From NCBI GenBank assembly GCA_016710785.1, contig JADJUE010000013.1:76737-140736 (forward strand): a stretch of DNA of 64,000 nucleotides. Reading direction: 5' to 3'. The position numbers and the translations under genes are program-made. The stretch comes from Candidatus Epilinea brevis. Lineage in GTDB: Bacteria; Chloroflexota; Anaerolineae; Epilineales; Epilineaceae. The notes below the pieces were generated by a model. That model saw only the letters and a list, made by a program, of their open reading frames with translations, was not told the DNA's origin and did not search any database. Each line of letters starts with the position of its first letter. The stretch's first letter is position 1. Positions 36,852 to 46,248 of the stretch are shown one piece after another.

Positions 36852-37732
36852 GATCTCCGGCGACCTTGGCCCCGCTGCAGCCCCTGCTCTACGAAGACCT
36901 GGTGCGCGCTGCCCTGCGCGAGGATCTTGGCCGAGCGGGCGATCTGACCAGCGATGCCATCATCCCCGACGACCTGCGGGCGACAGCCCGGCTGGTGGCG
37001 CGCCAGGAGGGCCGGATCGCCGGCCTGGATGTGTTTGCCGCCGCCTTCCGCCTGCTGGACGGGCGCCTCGACGTGCGGCTGCGGCATCGCGACGGCCTGG
37101 ACGCGGCTGCCGGAACCGTCTTGGCCGAGGTGCGCGGTCCGGCGCGCAGCATGCTGAGCGCGGAGCGGGTGGCGCTGAACTTCCTGGGGCGGATGTGCGG
37201 CATCGCCGGCGCGGCGCGCGACATGGCGGCGGCCGCGGCGCCTTTCGGGGCGCGCATCGTCTGCACCCGCAAGACCACGCCCTTGCTGCGCGCTTTGGAG
37301 AAGTACGCGGTGCGCGCCGGCGGGGCGCAGAACCACCGCTTTGGGCTGGACGACGCCATCCTGATCAAGGACAACCATCGCCATGTGGCCGGCGGCGTGG
37401 CCCCGGCCGTGGCCCGGGCGCGGGCCTACGCCGGCCATCTCGTGCGCATCGAGGTGGAGGTGGAGACCCTTGACCAGGTGGAAGAGGCTCTGGCGCTGGG
37501 GGTGGACGTCCTGCTACTGGACAACATGGACCTGGACACCCTGCGCCGCGCGGCGGCCCTGGCCAAGGGACGGGCGCTCACCGAGGCATCGGGCGGCATC
37601 CGCCCGGACACGGTGGCAACGGTGGCCGCCACCGGGGTCGACCTGATCTCCGCCGGCTGGCTGACCCATAGCGCCCCGGTGCTCGACGTGGCCCTGGACA
37701 TCGCGATCGACAGCCCGGAGGCCTGGGTCTGA
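36848..37732 (+). CDS. nadC: Nicotinate-nucleotide pyrophosphorylase (carboxylating)
   Basis: This 294-aa enzyme converts quinolinate and PRPP to nicotinate mononucleotide. Family motifs are LREDLGRAGDLTSDA, SAERVALNFLGRMCGIA, CTRKTTPLLRALEKYAVRAG, HRFGLDDAILIKDNH and LTEASGGIRPDTV. GTG 36848 overlaps the nadB stop (GTGA) with GGAAGG upstream; TTG 36824 or ATG 36839 would add a few residues. It completes the quinolinate pathway of the nadABC operon. Confidence 0.95.
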   Translation: MRSPATLAPLQPLLYEDLVRAALREDLGRAGDLTSDAIIPDDLRATARLVARQEGRIAGLDVFAAAFRLLDGRLDVRLRHRDGLDAAAGTVLAEVRGPARSMLSAERVALNFLGRMCGIAGAARDMAAAAAPFGARIVCTRKTTPLLRALEKYAVRAGGAQNHRFGLDDAILIKDNHRHVAGGVAPAVARARAYAGHLVRIEVEVETLDQVEEALALGVDVLLLDNMDLDTLRRAAALAKGRALTEASGGIRPDTVATVAATGVDLISAGWLTHSAPVLDVALDIAIDSPEAWV

Positions 37733-37804
37733 GCTGCGGCGGACCGGCCGCTTCGTCCATGGTCGCTTTCGGAGGTCCTGTCGAGAAGCGTTGCCCGCGC
37801 GTGT

Positions 37805-37810
37805 TATAAT
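37805..37810 (+). promoter_or_regulatory. Perfect -10 element before the double-VWA gene
   Basis: TATAAT stands out in very GC-rich DNA 57 bases before the preferred start codon at 37868. No good -35 is seen at 16-18 bases. A transcript starting near 37817 argues against the GTG at 37817 as the translation start. Confidence 0.55.
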
Positions 37811-37867
37811 CGTCACGTGGCTCGGATGCCGGGCCGAATGCGTCGCTGGGGATCATGGAGGTGCGGG

Positions 37868-40800
37868 ATGGCCGTTCATGTTGGCGTTGCGTCGGCAGGT
37901 CGGAGGCAGGGGAAGTGGCTGTCGCGTCTGCTTGCCGGGGCCGGATTGCTGCTGTTGCCCGGTCCTTGGTCAGCGCCGCTGGCCCGCGCCGCTACCACGG
38001 CAGTCTGCGAGCCGACGGTCGCGGCCACGCTGGATCGCGACACCCTGCCCTTGGGCGAGACCCTTGGCCTGTCGGTCACGCTCGACCCGCGATGCGCGGG
38101 CACGCGGGAGCGGCGCCACCTGGAGCTGGTCCTGCAACCCACCGGCAACGCGGCGGCTGACGGGCGCCTGGGCGCGGCGCTGGCCGACCTGATCGCCGCC
38201 CTGCCGGCGGATTTCGGCAGCATCGGCGTGGTGAGCGGCGACGGCCGGCTGCCATCGGGGCAGGTCAAGGAGCTGTTGCCGACGGCCGACCGGCCCCTGG
38301 TGCAAGCGACGCTGCGGGCCTTCGGTGGCAGCGGCGTCTCCCCCGTGCCCTTGGACGAACTCCTGCAGGTCGCTCGCGCGGTCTATGTGGCCCCTGACCC
38401 CATCCGCGCCAAAGTCGTCGGGCGCCGCCACATCGTCGTGGTCGGCCATGCGTCCGCTCCCTTGGGCCGGGCTCAGACCATCGATCTGGAAGCCGGCGCG
38501 GCCCATGAGGATGGCATCGAGCTGTTGCGCTACTGCCTTGGGGCGGCCTGCCTGCCGCTGCCCTGGACGGAGACGGCCGACGTCGCCGATGCCGCCGCCC
38601 TGACCGCGAACCTCGGGGCGCGGATGCTACGTCCCGCGCTGCCGGCATTGGCGACGGTTCGATTGTCGGCGGTGTACGGCGCGGCGTCCGCCTATGTCTT
38701 CCAGAGCGCGAACCCGCCGTCGTCGACCATGGGCTGGCGCTACGGGCAGCGAACCTCGCCGTTCATCGGCTGGGACCTGACCGAGCAGCAAGATCCCGTG
38801 ACCCTCGCCTGGCGCCTGCGTCCCTTGGATCGCGGCGACGCCGTTGTGGCGTTGACCCATGTCGTGTTGGAGGGCGTCACCACCAGCGGTGAACGTTTCC
38901 TCGATACCATCAGCGCGGAGCGGACCGTCGACACCCAGACCCAGCTGCCGCTGCCCAGCGCCTGCCATCTGCAGGCTCTGACCCATGCCCCCGGCCGGCT
39001 GGGACTGGACGACGGCTTCGACCTGGACCTGCGTCTGCAGGCCGAATGTCCAGGCGGACCGCGCGCGGCGGATGTGGTGCTGGTGGTGGACCGCTCCGCC
39101 TCGATGTCGACCGGTATCCGGACGCAGGAGCTGAACAAGGGCCTCAACGCCTTTCTGGAGGCGGTCGACCTGAGCCTGCACCGTGTCGCGCTCATCGATA
39201 TGCAGACCACGCCGCGCCTCAGCGCGCCCCTGGGACAGGATCGGGCGGCGCTGCTGGCCGCGGTAGCGGCGGCGCGACCGGCAGGCGAGACCGGCTTGGG
39301 AGCTGCCCTGGATCTGGCCCGCCAGGTGCTGGACGGCCGGCGCGAGCAGGCCCAGCCGGTGACCATCCTGCTCACCGACGGCCAGGGTTCGTTCCCCCGG
39401 CCCGGCGCCGACGACCCTTGGTTCAGAGCGGGCGCCTGGCTGCAGCTTGAGGGCGTCTCCACCTTCGTGGCCTGCCTGTCGGGCCCGGAGGTCTGCAACC
39501 CGCGTCTGAGCAGCATCGCCAGCGGTCCGGCGTGGCTCCGGCATACCCCGCTGGCGGTGGACCTGGAAGCGACGCTGCTGGAGATGTCCACCCGCCTGGG
39601 CCAGCCCAGCCTGCGCCGGATCACCGTGCGCTTTGACCTGCATGGCGCCTTCTACGACAGCGCCCCGAACGGTGCCGACGACCCCTTCTACCTCCACCAG
39701 CGCGGGACCGGACTACAGACCGTGCCGCAGCCGCTGGTAGGCCCATTGGACCTGACGGCGCCCACCTGGGCGCGGGCCGTCGGTCGTTGGCCGGTGACGG
39801 ACCTCTGGGAAGCGGTGTGGGTTGACTCCGACGGCCGGGTCGGTACGGCGGCCATCACGCCACCGGTCATCGATGTGCAGCCGCCGGCGGATACGGGACC
39901 CTGCCGCGCCGCGCAGGTGATCCGCCAGGCGGATCCCGCGGCGGCAGCCCTGGATGAGACGGTCCGCAGCCGTACCAGCGCCACCCTGATCTGCCAGCCG
40001 CAGGCCCAGGATCTGGAGCTGGTGCTGGTGTTGGACCATTCCGACTCCATGCGCGGGCAGCGCATCCTGGACCTGCGCGCCGGCGTGGATCGGCTGCTGG
40101 CGGAGGCCGCCGCGCCCGGTTTGCGCATCGGCCTGGTGGCCTTCAGCGACCAGGTGCTCGCCTCCCGGCCGCTGGGGACCCAGCCTTCGGCGATCTCGGC
40201 GGCATTGGCCGCAACCGACCCCGGCGGCATCACCAACATTGGCCTCGGACTCACCGCCGCGGCCGAGTTGCTGGCCGCCGCCAGGCCCGGGGCCAAGCGC
40301 CTCGTCTTCCTGTTGACCGATGGTCGCAACAGTCTGGGGACCGAATCGCTGGTGGCCGCCGCCGACCGGTTGAAGGCGTCTGAGCAGAACGAGATCGCCG
40401 CGCTCTGCCTGGCGTCGGCCTGCGACCAGGTGCTCAGCGACATCGTCAGCCGTCCGGGCTATTACAGCGACCTGTCCGACAGCGGGCAGCTGCCGGCCTT
40501 CTTCAGCCGTCTCGGTGCGGCGATCGCCGGTCGGGCGCCCATGTCCGCCGACCTGCGGGAGCAGACCGGCGCGGCCTTGGAAGTCGTGCCCGGTTCGGCC
40601 GTGCCGCCGGCCAGCTTCGAGCCCGATCCGCTGGTCTGGCTGTTTCCCTTCGTGGGTGACGGCGCCTTCGATGTCAGCCTGTCGCTCAAGGCGCGCTGGC
40701 CCGGGCGTCAGCCCGTCGACCTCTGGACGCGGGTCGACTATCGGCTGATCGGCGGACAGCAGGGGCAGCTGTATCTGGATCCACTGAGCGTGACCGTACC

Positions 40801-40957
40801 GGACGCGGGTTCATCGCTGCCGACCGCCGCGCCCTTGCTCACCCCCACCGGGTCGCCGGCCACCCGAACCCCGACCGCCGTCCCCTCGGTCCCGCCGACC
40901 GCCACCCGGACCTTGCCTGACGAGGGCATCCTGCTGCTACCTTGGCTCTCGCGCTGA
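37868..40957 (+). CDS. Exported protein with two von Willebrand factor A domains
   Basis: The 1029-aa protein starts at ATG 37868, which has GGAGGTG just upstream and gives a clear signal peptide (KWLSRLLAGAGLLLLPGPWS ending ALARA). VWA domain 1 (about 400-545) has the metal site DRSAS in VVLVVDRSASM and ILLTDGQG. VWA domain 2 (about 715-880) has DHSDS in LVLDHSDSM and FLLTDGRN. A short Thr/Pro linker and the hydrophobic tail EGILLLPWLSR end the protein. VWA domains bind proteins via a metal ion, so adhesion or envelope complex assembly is likely. It stands alone after nadC. Confidence 0.82.
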   Translation: MAVHVGVASAGRRQGKWLSRLLAGAGLLLLPGPWSAPLARAATTAVCEPTVAATLDRDTLPLGETLGLSVTLDPRCAGTRERRHLELVLQPTGNAAADGRLGAALADLIAALPADFGSIGVVSGDGRLPSGQVKELLPTADRPLVQATLRAFGGSGVSPVPLDELLQVARAVYVAPDPIRAKVVGRRHIVVVGHASAPLGRAQTIDLEAGAAHEDGIELLRYCLGAACLPLPWTETADVADAAALTANLGARMLRPALPALATVRLSAVYGAASAYVFQSANPPSSTMGWRYGQRTSPFIGWDLTEQQDPVTLAWRLRPLDRGDAVVALTHVVLEGVTTSGERFLDTISAERTVDTQTQLPLPSACHLQALTHAPGRLGLDDGFDLDLRLQAECPGGPRAADVVLVVDRSASMSTGIRTQELNKGLNAFLEAVDLSLHRVALIDMQTTPRLSAPLGQDRAALLAAVAAARPAGETGLGAALDLARQVLDGRREQAQPVTILLTDGQGSFPRPGADDPWFRAGAWLQLEGVSTFVACLSGPEVCNPRLSSIASGPAWLRHTPLAVDLEATLLEMSTRLGQPSLRRITVRFDLHGAFYDSAPNGADDPFYLHQRGTGLQTVPQPLVGPLDLTAPTWARAVGRWPVTDLWEAVWVDSDGRVGTAAITPPVIDVQPPADTGPCRAAQVIRQADPAAAALDETVRSRTSATLICQPQAQDLELVLVLDHSDSMRGQRILDLRAGVDRLLAEAAAPGLRIGLVAFSDQVLASRPLGTQPSAISAALAATDPGGITNIGLGLTAAAELLAAARPGAKRLVFLLTDGRNSLGTESLVAAADRLKASEQNEIAALCLASACDQVLSDIVSRPGYYSDLSDSGQLPAFFSRLGAAIAGRAPMSADLREQTGAALEVVPGSAVPPASFEPDPLVWLFPFVGDGAFDVSLSLKARWPGRQPVDLWTRVDYRLIGGQQGQLYLDPLSVTVPDAGSSLPTAAPLLTPTGSPATRTPTAVPSVPPTATRTLPDEGILLLPWLSR

Positions 40958-40993
40958 CTGCCGCCCAGCGCTACGCTCGTGCCGGCCGTCGGC

Positions 40994-41044
40994 CCCATCA
41001 GCCGTCGGCCGGCCGTAAACGGCCAGTCCCATCAGCCGTCGGCC
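40994..41044. repeat. 17-bp direct repeats and small hairpin between convergent genes
   Basis: CCCATCAGCCGTCGGCC occurs at 40994-41010 and again at 41028-41044. Between them GGCCGT-AA-ACGGCC (41011-41024) can form a hairpin. The element lies between the convergent VWA and moaA genes and may help end transcription; no T-run is present. Confidence 0.55.
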
Positions 41045-41056
41045 TGATTTCGACCA

Positions 41057-42088
41057 TCAACCCCCGATGGCATGCATCCGGCGCGCTTCCGTGTGGATGC
41101 CGCGGTTGAGGGCATGCCCCGTGGGCTTGGCAGCCACCGCGCGGGCCAGAATCGCCCTGAGGGCCTCCGGGCCGCCGCCGCCGCGCAAGGCGGCGCGCAG
41201 GTCCAGTTCGTCGTCGTGCAGCAGGCAGAGGTGCAGCTTGCCGTCGGCCGTCAGCCGCATGCGGTTGCAGGTGCCGCAGTAGGGTTCGCTGACCGGCGAG
41301 ATGAAGCCCACCCGGCCGGGGGCGCCGGCCAGCCGGAAGTTGCGCGACTCGTCGGCCAGATCCGCATTGGGCAAGGCCTCCAACGGACCCAGGGCGGCCA
41401 CAATCCGCGCCTTGACCTCATGGTTGGGCACATAGCGGTCGATGGCGAAGCGCGATTCCTGACCTGACCCGAGGGGCATCAGCTCGATGAAGCGCACCGT
41501 CCAGTCATGGTCCAGGCTGAGGGCGGCCAGCCCCACCACGTCCTCATCGTTGAAACCCCGGGCGATGACCGCGTTGACCTTGATGGGGACGAGCCCCGCC
41601 GCCTCGGCCGCGCCGAGCCCGGCCCACAGGTCTTCCAGCCGCCCCCAGCGCATGAGGCGCTTGAGGTTTTCGGGCTGCAGGGTGTCGATGTGCACGTTCA
41701 CCCGTCGCAAGCCGGCCGCTTTGAGCGGCGCGGCCAGCTGCGGCAATCGAATGCCGTTGGTGGTCAGGGAGATATCGGCGATGCCGTCGACGGCGGCGAT
41801 GCGCCGGACGATGTCCACCACGTCGGTGCGCAGCAGCGGCTCGCCGCCGGTCAACCGCACCTTGCGGAAGCCCAGCTCGGCCGCCGCGCGCACCACCGTC
41901 TCGATCTCGGCGGCGTCCAGCAGCTCGGCGTCGGGCGCAAAACTCAGGCCCTCGGTGGGCATGCAGTAGGCGCAGCGCAGGTTGCAGCGGTCCGTCAAGC
42001 TGATGCGCAGGTAGTCGATGGCCCGCCCGAAGCGATCATGCAAGGCGATGGGAGCTGATGATGCGGGCGACGAGGCAGTTGGGGACAT
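41057..42088 (-). CDS. moaA: GTP 3',8-cyclase (molybdenum cofactor synthesis)
   Basis: This 343-aa radical-SAM enzyme starts molybdopterin synthesis from GTP. The N-terminal cluster is CNLRCAYCMP, the SAM region is KVRLTGGEPLLR, the C-terminal cluster is CGTCNRMRLTADGKLHLCL, and the protein ends MHAIGG with the typical GG. ATG 42088 is preferred to the open frame from 42166 because GGGAGGA lies upstream and the protein then starts near the family N-terminus. It follows a lipoprotein gene by five bases. The Mo enzyme msrP lies 4 kb away. Confidence 0.95.
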   Translation of the reverse strand: MSPTASSPASSAPIALHDRFGRAIDYLRISLTDRCNLRCAYCMPTEGLSFAPDAELLDAAEIETVVRAAAELGFRKVRLTGGEPLLRTDVVDIVRRIAAVDGIADISLTTNGIRLPQLAAPLKAAGLRRVNVHIDTLQPENLKRLMRWGRLEDLWAGLGAAEAAGLVPIKVNAVIARGFNDEDVVGLAALSLDHDWTVRFIELMPLGSGQESRFAIDRYVPNHEVKARIVAALGPLEALPNADLADESRNFRLAGAPGRVGFISPVSEPYCGTCNRMRLTADGKLHLCLLHDDELDLRAALRGGGGPEALRAILARAVAAKPTGHALNRGIHTEARRMHAIGG

Positions 42089-42093
42089 GGGAT

Positions 42094-43128
42094 TCAGTCC
42101 TCCCGGGTGATGCGGAAGGACTGGACCCAGTCCGCGGGGTCCGCGCAGGGCAGGTCGCCGCGCCACAGTCGCAGGTGGCTGGTGGCCAGGATCACCCGGT
42201 ACCCGGCGGCGCCCGCTGCCTCCAGCAGCTGCTCGCCCGGGGCGCTCAACACCGCCATCGCGCCTTCCGGACGGCGGAAGCGCATCGGTGCCGCGCGCCG
42301 CTCGTAGCCGCAGCTGTCCAGCTGCGCGAAGCGGCAGGCAGAAGACAGGGTCTCGACCGACCAGCCGGCGCGGTCGCCGCCCAGCACGCGGGTCGCCGCC
42401 CCCTGGCTCTCGCGCAGGTTGACGCCCAGCACCAACAGTCCACGTTCGTCGTCGATGCGCAGGCCTTCGCCGGCCGGCTGGGGTAGGTGCAGGTCGTCAT
42501 AATGGGTGATGGTGTAGACGGCGCCAACGGCCAGGGGCGGCGGCGCCCCGATCAGTGCTGTGCCATCGCTCCGGGTGCCCAGGCTGGCTTCGCCGCCGTA
42601 GCCCAGCTCCAGGGCGAAGGGCAGCGGCGGGTCCTGCGACTGCAGGCGGAAGATGCCTTCCGCGGCGCGATGCTCGGTCACCAACACGCGGTAGGTATCG
42701 AAGTACGGAACGGCTGGGGCGGTGGGCTGCGGCGCCGCCGGGTCCACCCGTAGGCTGAGGCCCAGGGTCTGGGTGGGCAGCTCGCAGCCGGGCTCCGGTT
42801 TGTCGAGGGTCAGCGCCGACTGGCCGAGCACCGCGGGGGACGTGGCCGTCGCGGTCGGCGAGGCGCTGGCCAAGGCCACCAGGGTGGCCATCAACTCCGC
42901 CTCGATGGTGGCCCGCAGATCCGGGGTGGTCACCTCGATGGCCGTCAGCGAGCCGGGTGGCGGCGCGGTAGGGCTCGCCATGCTCTGGGCCGGGATCACC
43001 GCGACTTCGGTGGGCTCGGAGGCGGCGTCGTCGGCGGGGTCGCGGCGGCAGGCGCCTAGGCCGATGGCCACCAGCAACTGCAGGGCAAGGATCCGAGCCG
43101 CGGGCCGGTGGCGGGAAGGGCGGCTCAT
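42094..43128 (-). CDS. Putative lipoprotein, function unknown
   Basis: The 344-aa protein starts at ATG 43128 and has a lipoprotein signal (ARILALQLLVAIGLGAC). A Pro/Thr/Ser linker follows, then a beta-rich domain (YFDTYRVLVTEHRAAEGIFR, LGVNLRESQGAATRVLG, GYRVILATSHLRLWRGDLPC). No family was recognised. The reading frame stays open for another 2.8 kb upstream, but that part is antisense to the subtilase and is not coding. It is probably in one transcript with moaA. Confidence 0.6.
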   Translation of the reverse strand: MSRPSRHRPAARILALQLLVAIGLGACRRDPADDAASEPTEVAVIPAQSMASPTAPPPGSLTAIEVTTPDLRATIEAELMATLVALASASPTATATSPAVLGQSALTLDKPEPGCELPTQTLGLSLRVDPAAPQPTAPAVPYFDTYRVLVTEHRAAEGIFRLQSQDPPLPFALELGYGGEASLGTRSDGTALIGAPPPLAVGAVYTITHYDDLHLPQPAGEGLRIDDERGLLVLGVNLRESQGAATRVLGGDRAGWSVETLSSACRFAQLDSCGYERRAAPMRFRRPEGAMAVLSAPGEQLLEAAGAAGYRVILATSHLRLWRGDLPCADPADWVQSFRITRED

Positions 43129-43269
43129 GCGGGCCTCGGCGCCCGCCGGGGTGCGCAAATGCAAGGGGTTCCCCCTGTGATATGATTCCTCGCGGCAGGT
43201 CGCCGCGCCCCTGATTCTAGCGCCCCCGCACCCGCCCTGTTCCATCGCGAGCTTCCGAGAGAGCGCATC

Positions 43270-46152
43270 ATGCAGCCTACCGCCACCATCGTCCGTTTCA
43301 TGCGCCTGTCGCTGCCGGCCGCCGTCGTGTTCGGTCTGGCCGGCGCCGCGCGGGCCGCGGCGCCACCCCCGTATGGGGCGGCGGCGAACAGCAGCCTGAT
43401 CCTGGTGCTGGATCAGCCGGGCCTGCTGGAGACCTTGACGGCGCGGCGTGGCGCTTTGGGAGGCGTGGGAGGCGTGGGAGGCGTGGGAGACGCGGGAGCC
43501 GTGGGCGACATGCGCGACGTGGCCGGCGTGCGCGCCGCTGCCCGGGCTGAGCGCGGTCTCCTGGATCGGGCCGAGGCGGCCATCGTCGTGGCGCAAGACC
43601 GGACCGCGGCCCAGGTAGCCGCCCTGGGTGGGCGGGTGGTCGGACGCCAGCGAGCCTTCCAGAGCGGTCTCCTGGTGCATGCTCCGGCGGCGCTGGCGCC
43701 GCGCCTGCGAGCCCTTCCGGAGGTGGCGGCGGTGTGGCCCGCGCCGCAGATGCGACCGGATCTGGCGGCCAGCGGACCGCGGGTCGGCGCCCCGGCCCTG
43801 CGCGCGCAAAGCGGTTGGGACGGTCAGGGATCGGTCATCGCGGTCATCGATACCGGCATCGACTACACGCATGCGGCCCTTGGCGGTGTGGGCCTGGCCG
43901 CGGCCTACCAGCAGGCCGCGGTGGCCGCCGAGCGCATCGATGACACCTGGAACGGACAGCCGATCTTCCCCAACGCCAAGGTCATCGGCGGCTACGACTT
44001 CGTCGGCGCCAACTACACCCATCCGCGGATCTGCACGCCCGACAAGGAGTCGGCCGGCCTCTGCTCCGGCACCCCCCATCCCGATCTCGACCCTCTGGAC
44101 CAGCAGGGTCATGGCAGCCATGTGGCGGGCATCGCCGCCGGCGAGGCCACGGGCAACCTGGCCGCCGGCATCGCTCCGGGGGCGCGCCTGGTGGCCCTCA
44201 AGGTCTACGGCCCGCCCATCGGCCCCGGGCTGGCCACCGACGAGGCGGTCGATGTGGTGCTGGACGCCCTGGACTGGTGCGCCCTGGTCAACCTGGGCCG
44301 CGCGGTTCCCGGCACGGCCCCCAGCCATATCGATGTCGTCAACATGAGCCTGAGCGAGCCCTGGGGCCAAGGCGCCCTCATCCTCGAACGGGCGGTGGCC
44401 GGCGCGGTGGCGGCCGGCATCGTCGTCGTGGGCTCCGCGGGCAACGCCGGCGGCCAGGCCTTCATCCTGGGGGCGCCGGGGGCCAGCCCGCCCACCTTGG
44501 CCGTGGCCAATACCGCCAGCTCCGGATCGGGCGCCGCCGCGGTGGACCAGCTCTCTGCCAGCAGCTCCCGCGGCCCCAGCCTGCACGGCGCCCTCAAGCC
44601 CAACCTGGCCGCCCCCGGCACCAGCATCGTCTCCGCGGCCATGGGCAGCGGCAGCGGCGGGCGGACCCTCAGCGGCACCTCCATGTCCAGCCCGCATGTC
44701 GCGGGCGCGGCGGCCGTGCTGGCCCAGCGCAACCGCGCCCAGGCCCTGGGGCTGGGTTCGCGGGACATCGCGGCCCTGCTGGTGTCCACGGCGGCCCGCG
44801 GGGTGAAGGCCGCCAACGGTAGCGGCGGCGAGGCCGGGCTCAGCGCGGCCGGCGCCGGCCGGCTGGACCTGCTGGCCGCGGGCAACGCCCTGCTGCTGCC
44901 CCGCGGCGGCGAGTTCGCCGAACTGGGCTTCGGGCTGGTGGAGCTGACGCTTCCGGAGACTGTGCTGCGCCGCGCGGTGGTCGTGTCCAACCTGGCCGCC
45001 GAGCCGTTGCTGGTCAGCCTGGTCGGCAGCTGGCGGAACCCCGCGGCCGCTGTGGGATTGGAACTGCTGCTGCCGCCCGAGCCGGTGCTGGTGCCGGCCG
45101 GCGGCGAGGTGAGCCTGGAGGTCGGCCTGCGCCTGACCGCCGCCCAGCTGTCGGTCGGCATCGGCCCGGACGAGCAGCCGCAGGCCTTCGTGATGGACCG
45201 CCTGGAGGTCGACGGCCAGGTGGAGCTGCGGGCGGTGGACGCCAACGGGCGGCCGCGTACCGAGATCCCCGCGGCCCGGATGCCGGTGCAGGTGATCCCG
45301 CGGCGGGCCGCCGCCCTGCGCGGCAGGGTGGTCGATGGGGCATCCCCTCCCACCCTGCGTTTCACGGCGGGCGCCCACGCGGGCGGCGTCGAGCTCTATG
45401 CCCTGCCGGAGCTGGACGGCAAGCCCGCGCCGGTGGACCCTGACGAGCCGGACCTCGCGCTGGGCGCCGATCTCTGGCAACTGGGCCTGCGCGAGCGCCC
45501 CGCCACCGGCATCCTGGACCTGGCCCTGGTGGCGCGCGAGGCCACGCTGCTCGCGCATACGGTGCTGACCACGCTGTACCTGGACCGCGACGAGGACGGC
45601 CGTTTCGACCTGCGGCTGCGCCACGGCTCGGCGGGTATCCTGGGCGGAGCAGGCATCCAGGGGCCCGAGCTGGCCTGGGGTCTGGCGCCTTGGGATGCGG
45701 TGACCGCGACCGCCGGCGCCGAACGGATCCAGGTGTTGCCCGGAGCGCCCTTGGGCAGCGGCGTCCTGCGCTTCTCCGTCCCGCTGGCCGACCTCGGTCT
45801 GACCGAGGGGCAACCCTTCCGCCTGGCGCTCAACCGGCGCGGGATGACGGAGGACTGGTACCTGCGGCCGGACCTGGATTGGGCGCCGGATGGCGCCACT
45901 GCCACCGGGGGGCCTCGCTACCGCTTCGACCCGCGGCACGCGGCCCTCGAACCCGCCGCCTGGCAGGCGCGGCTGGAAGGTGGCGCCGCGCTGGAGATAC
46001 CGCTGCTGCCGGTTGACGCTGAGAGTCCGGTGCCGTGGGAAGGCCTGGCCATCTACCCGGACAACGCCGGCCAGCCGGTGGCGGGCCAGGCGCAGCGCCT
46101 GCGCCCGGGGGGCGCCGCGGCCTACCTGCCCTTGCTGGTGCGACCGCGCTGA
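43270..46152 (+). CDS. Exported subtilisin-family (S8) serine protease
   Basis: The 960-aa protein has a signal peptide (LPAAVVFGLAGAARA) and a propeptide containing a Gly/Val 3-residue repeat. The catalytic residues are D194 in VIDTGIDYTHA, H281 in GHGSHVAGI, oxyanion N392 in SAGNAG and S471 in GTSMSSPHVAG. About 480 further residues form beta-rich domains, including a pre-peptidase-like strand set, and end GGAAAYLPLLVRPR. It acts outside the cell, possibly at the surface. It is transcribed alone, divergent from the lipoprotein-moaA pair. Confidence 0.92.
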   Translation: MQPTATIVRFMRLSLPAAVVFGLAGAARAAAPPPYGAAANSSLILVLDQPGLLETLTARRGALGGVGGVGGVGDAGAVGDMRDVAGVRAAARAERGLLDRAEAAIVVAQDRTAAQVAALGGRVVGRQRAFQSGLLVHAPAALAPRLRALPEVAAVWPAPQMRPDLAASGPRVGAPALRAQSGWDGQGSVIAVIDTGIDYTHAALGGVGLAAAYQQAAVAAERIDDTWNGQPIFPNAKVIGGYDFVGANYTHPRICTPDKESAGLCSGTPHPDLDPLDQQGHGSHVAGIAAGEATGNLAAGIAPGARLVALKVYGPPIGPGLATDEAVDVVLDALDWCALVNLGRAVPGTAPSHIDVVNMSLSEPWGQGALILERAVAGAVAAGIVVVGSAGNAGGQAFILGAPGASPPTLAVANTASSGSGAAAVDQLSASSSRGPSLHGALKPNLAAPGTSIVSAAMGSGSGGRTLSGTSMSSPHVAGAAAVLAQRNRAQALGLGSRDIAALLVSTAARGVKAANGSGGEAGLSAAGAGRLDLLAAGNALLLPRGGEFAELGFGLVELTLPETVLRRAVVVSNLAAEPLLVSLVGSWRNPAAAVGLELLLPPEPVLVPAGGEVSLEVGLRLTAAQLSVGIGPDEQPQAFVMDRLEVDGQVELRAVDANGRPRTEIPAARMPVQVIPRRAAALRGRVVDGASPPTLRFTAGAHAGGVELYALPELDGKPAPVDPDEPDLALGADLWQLGLRERPATGILDLALVAREATLLAHTVLTTLYLDRDEDGRFDLRLRHGSAGILGGAGIQGPELAWGLAPWDAVTATAGAERIQVLPGAPLGSGVLRFSVPLADLGLTEGQPFRLALNRRGMTEDWYLRPDLDWAPDGATATGGPRYRFDPRHAALEPAAWQARLEGGAALEIPLLPVDAESPVPWEGLAIYPDNAGQPVAGQAQRLRPGGAAAYLPLLVRPR
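43459..43503 (+). repeat. 9-bp tandem repeat inside the subtilase propeptide
   Basis: There are five copies of a GGAGGCGTG-type unit, three of them identical, encoding GGV/GDA/GAV triplets near residue 65. Changes in copy number would keep the frame. A different 9-bp array occurs at 50263-50298. Confidence 0.85.
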
Positions 46153-46248
46153 GCGATCGGCGTCGACCTCATCGTCGCCCGTCTGAGCGGTCTGGATCGT
46201 TACCGGTTCGGCGGCCGCCCCGGGGCTTGCGTCGACGCCCGACGCGCG

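Noticed and set aside
42094..45939. A 1281-codon open frame on the minus strand across the subtilase gene
   Set aside because: Only the first 1 kb from 42094 (to ATG 43128) has a lipoprotein signal and protein-like composition. The rest is the antisense shadow of a clear S8 protease with all catalytic residues.
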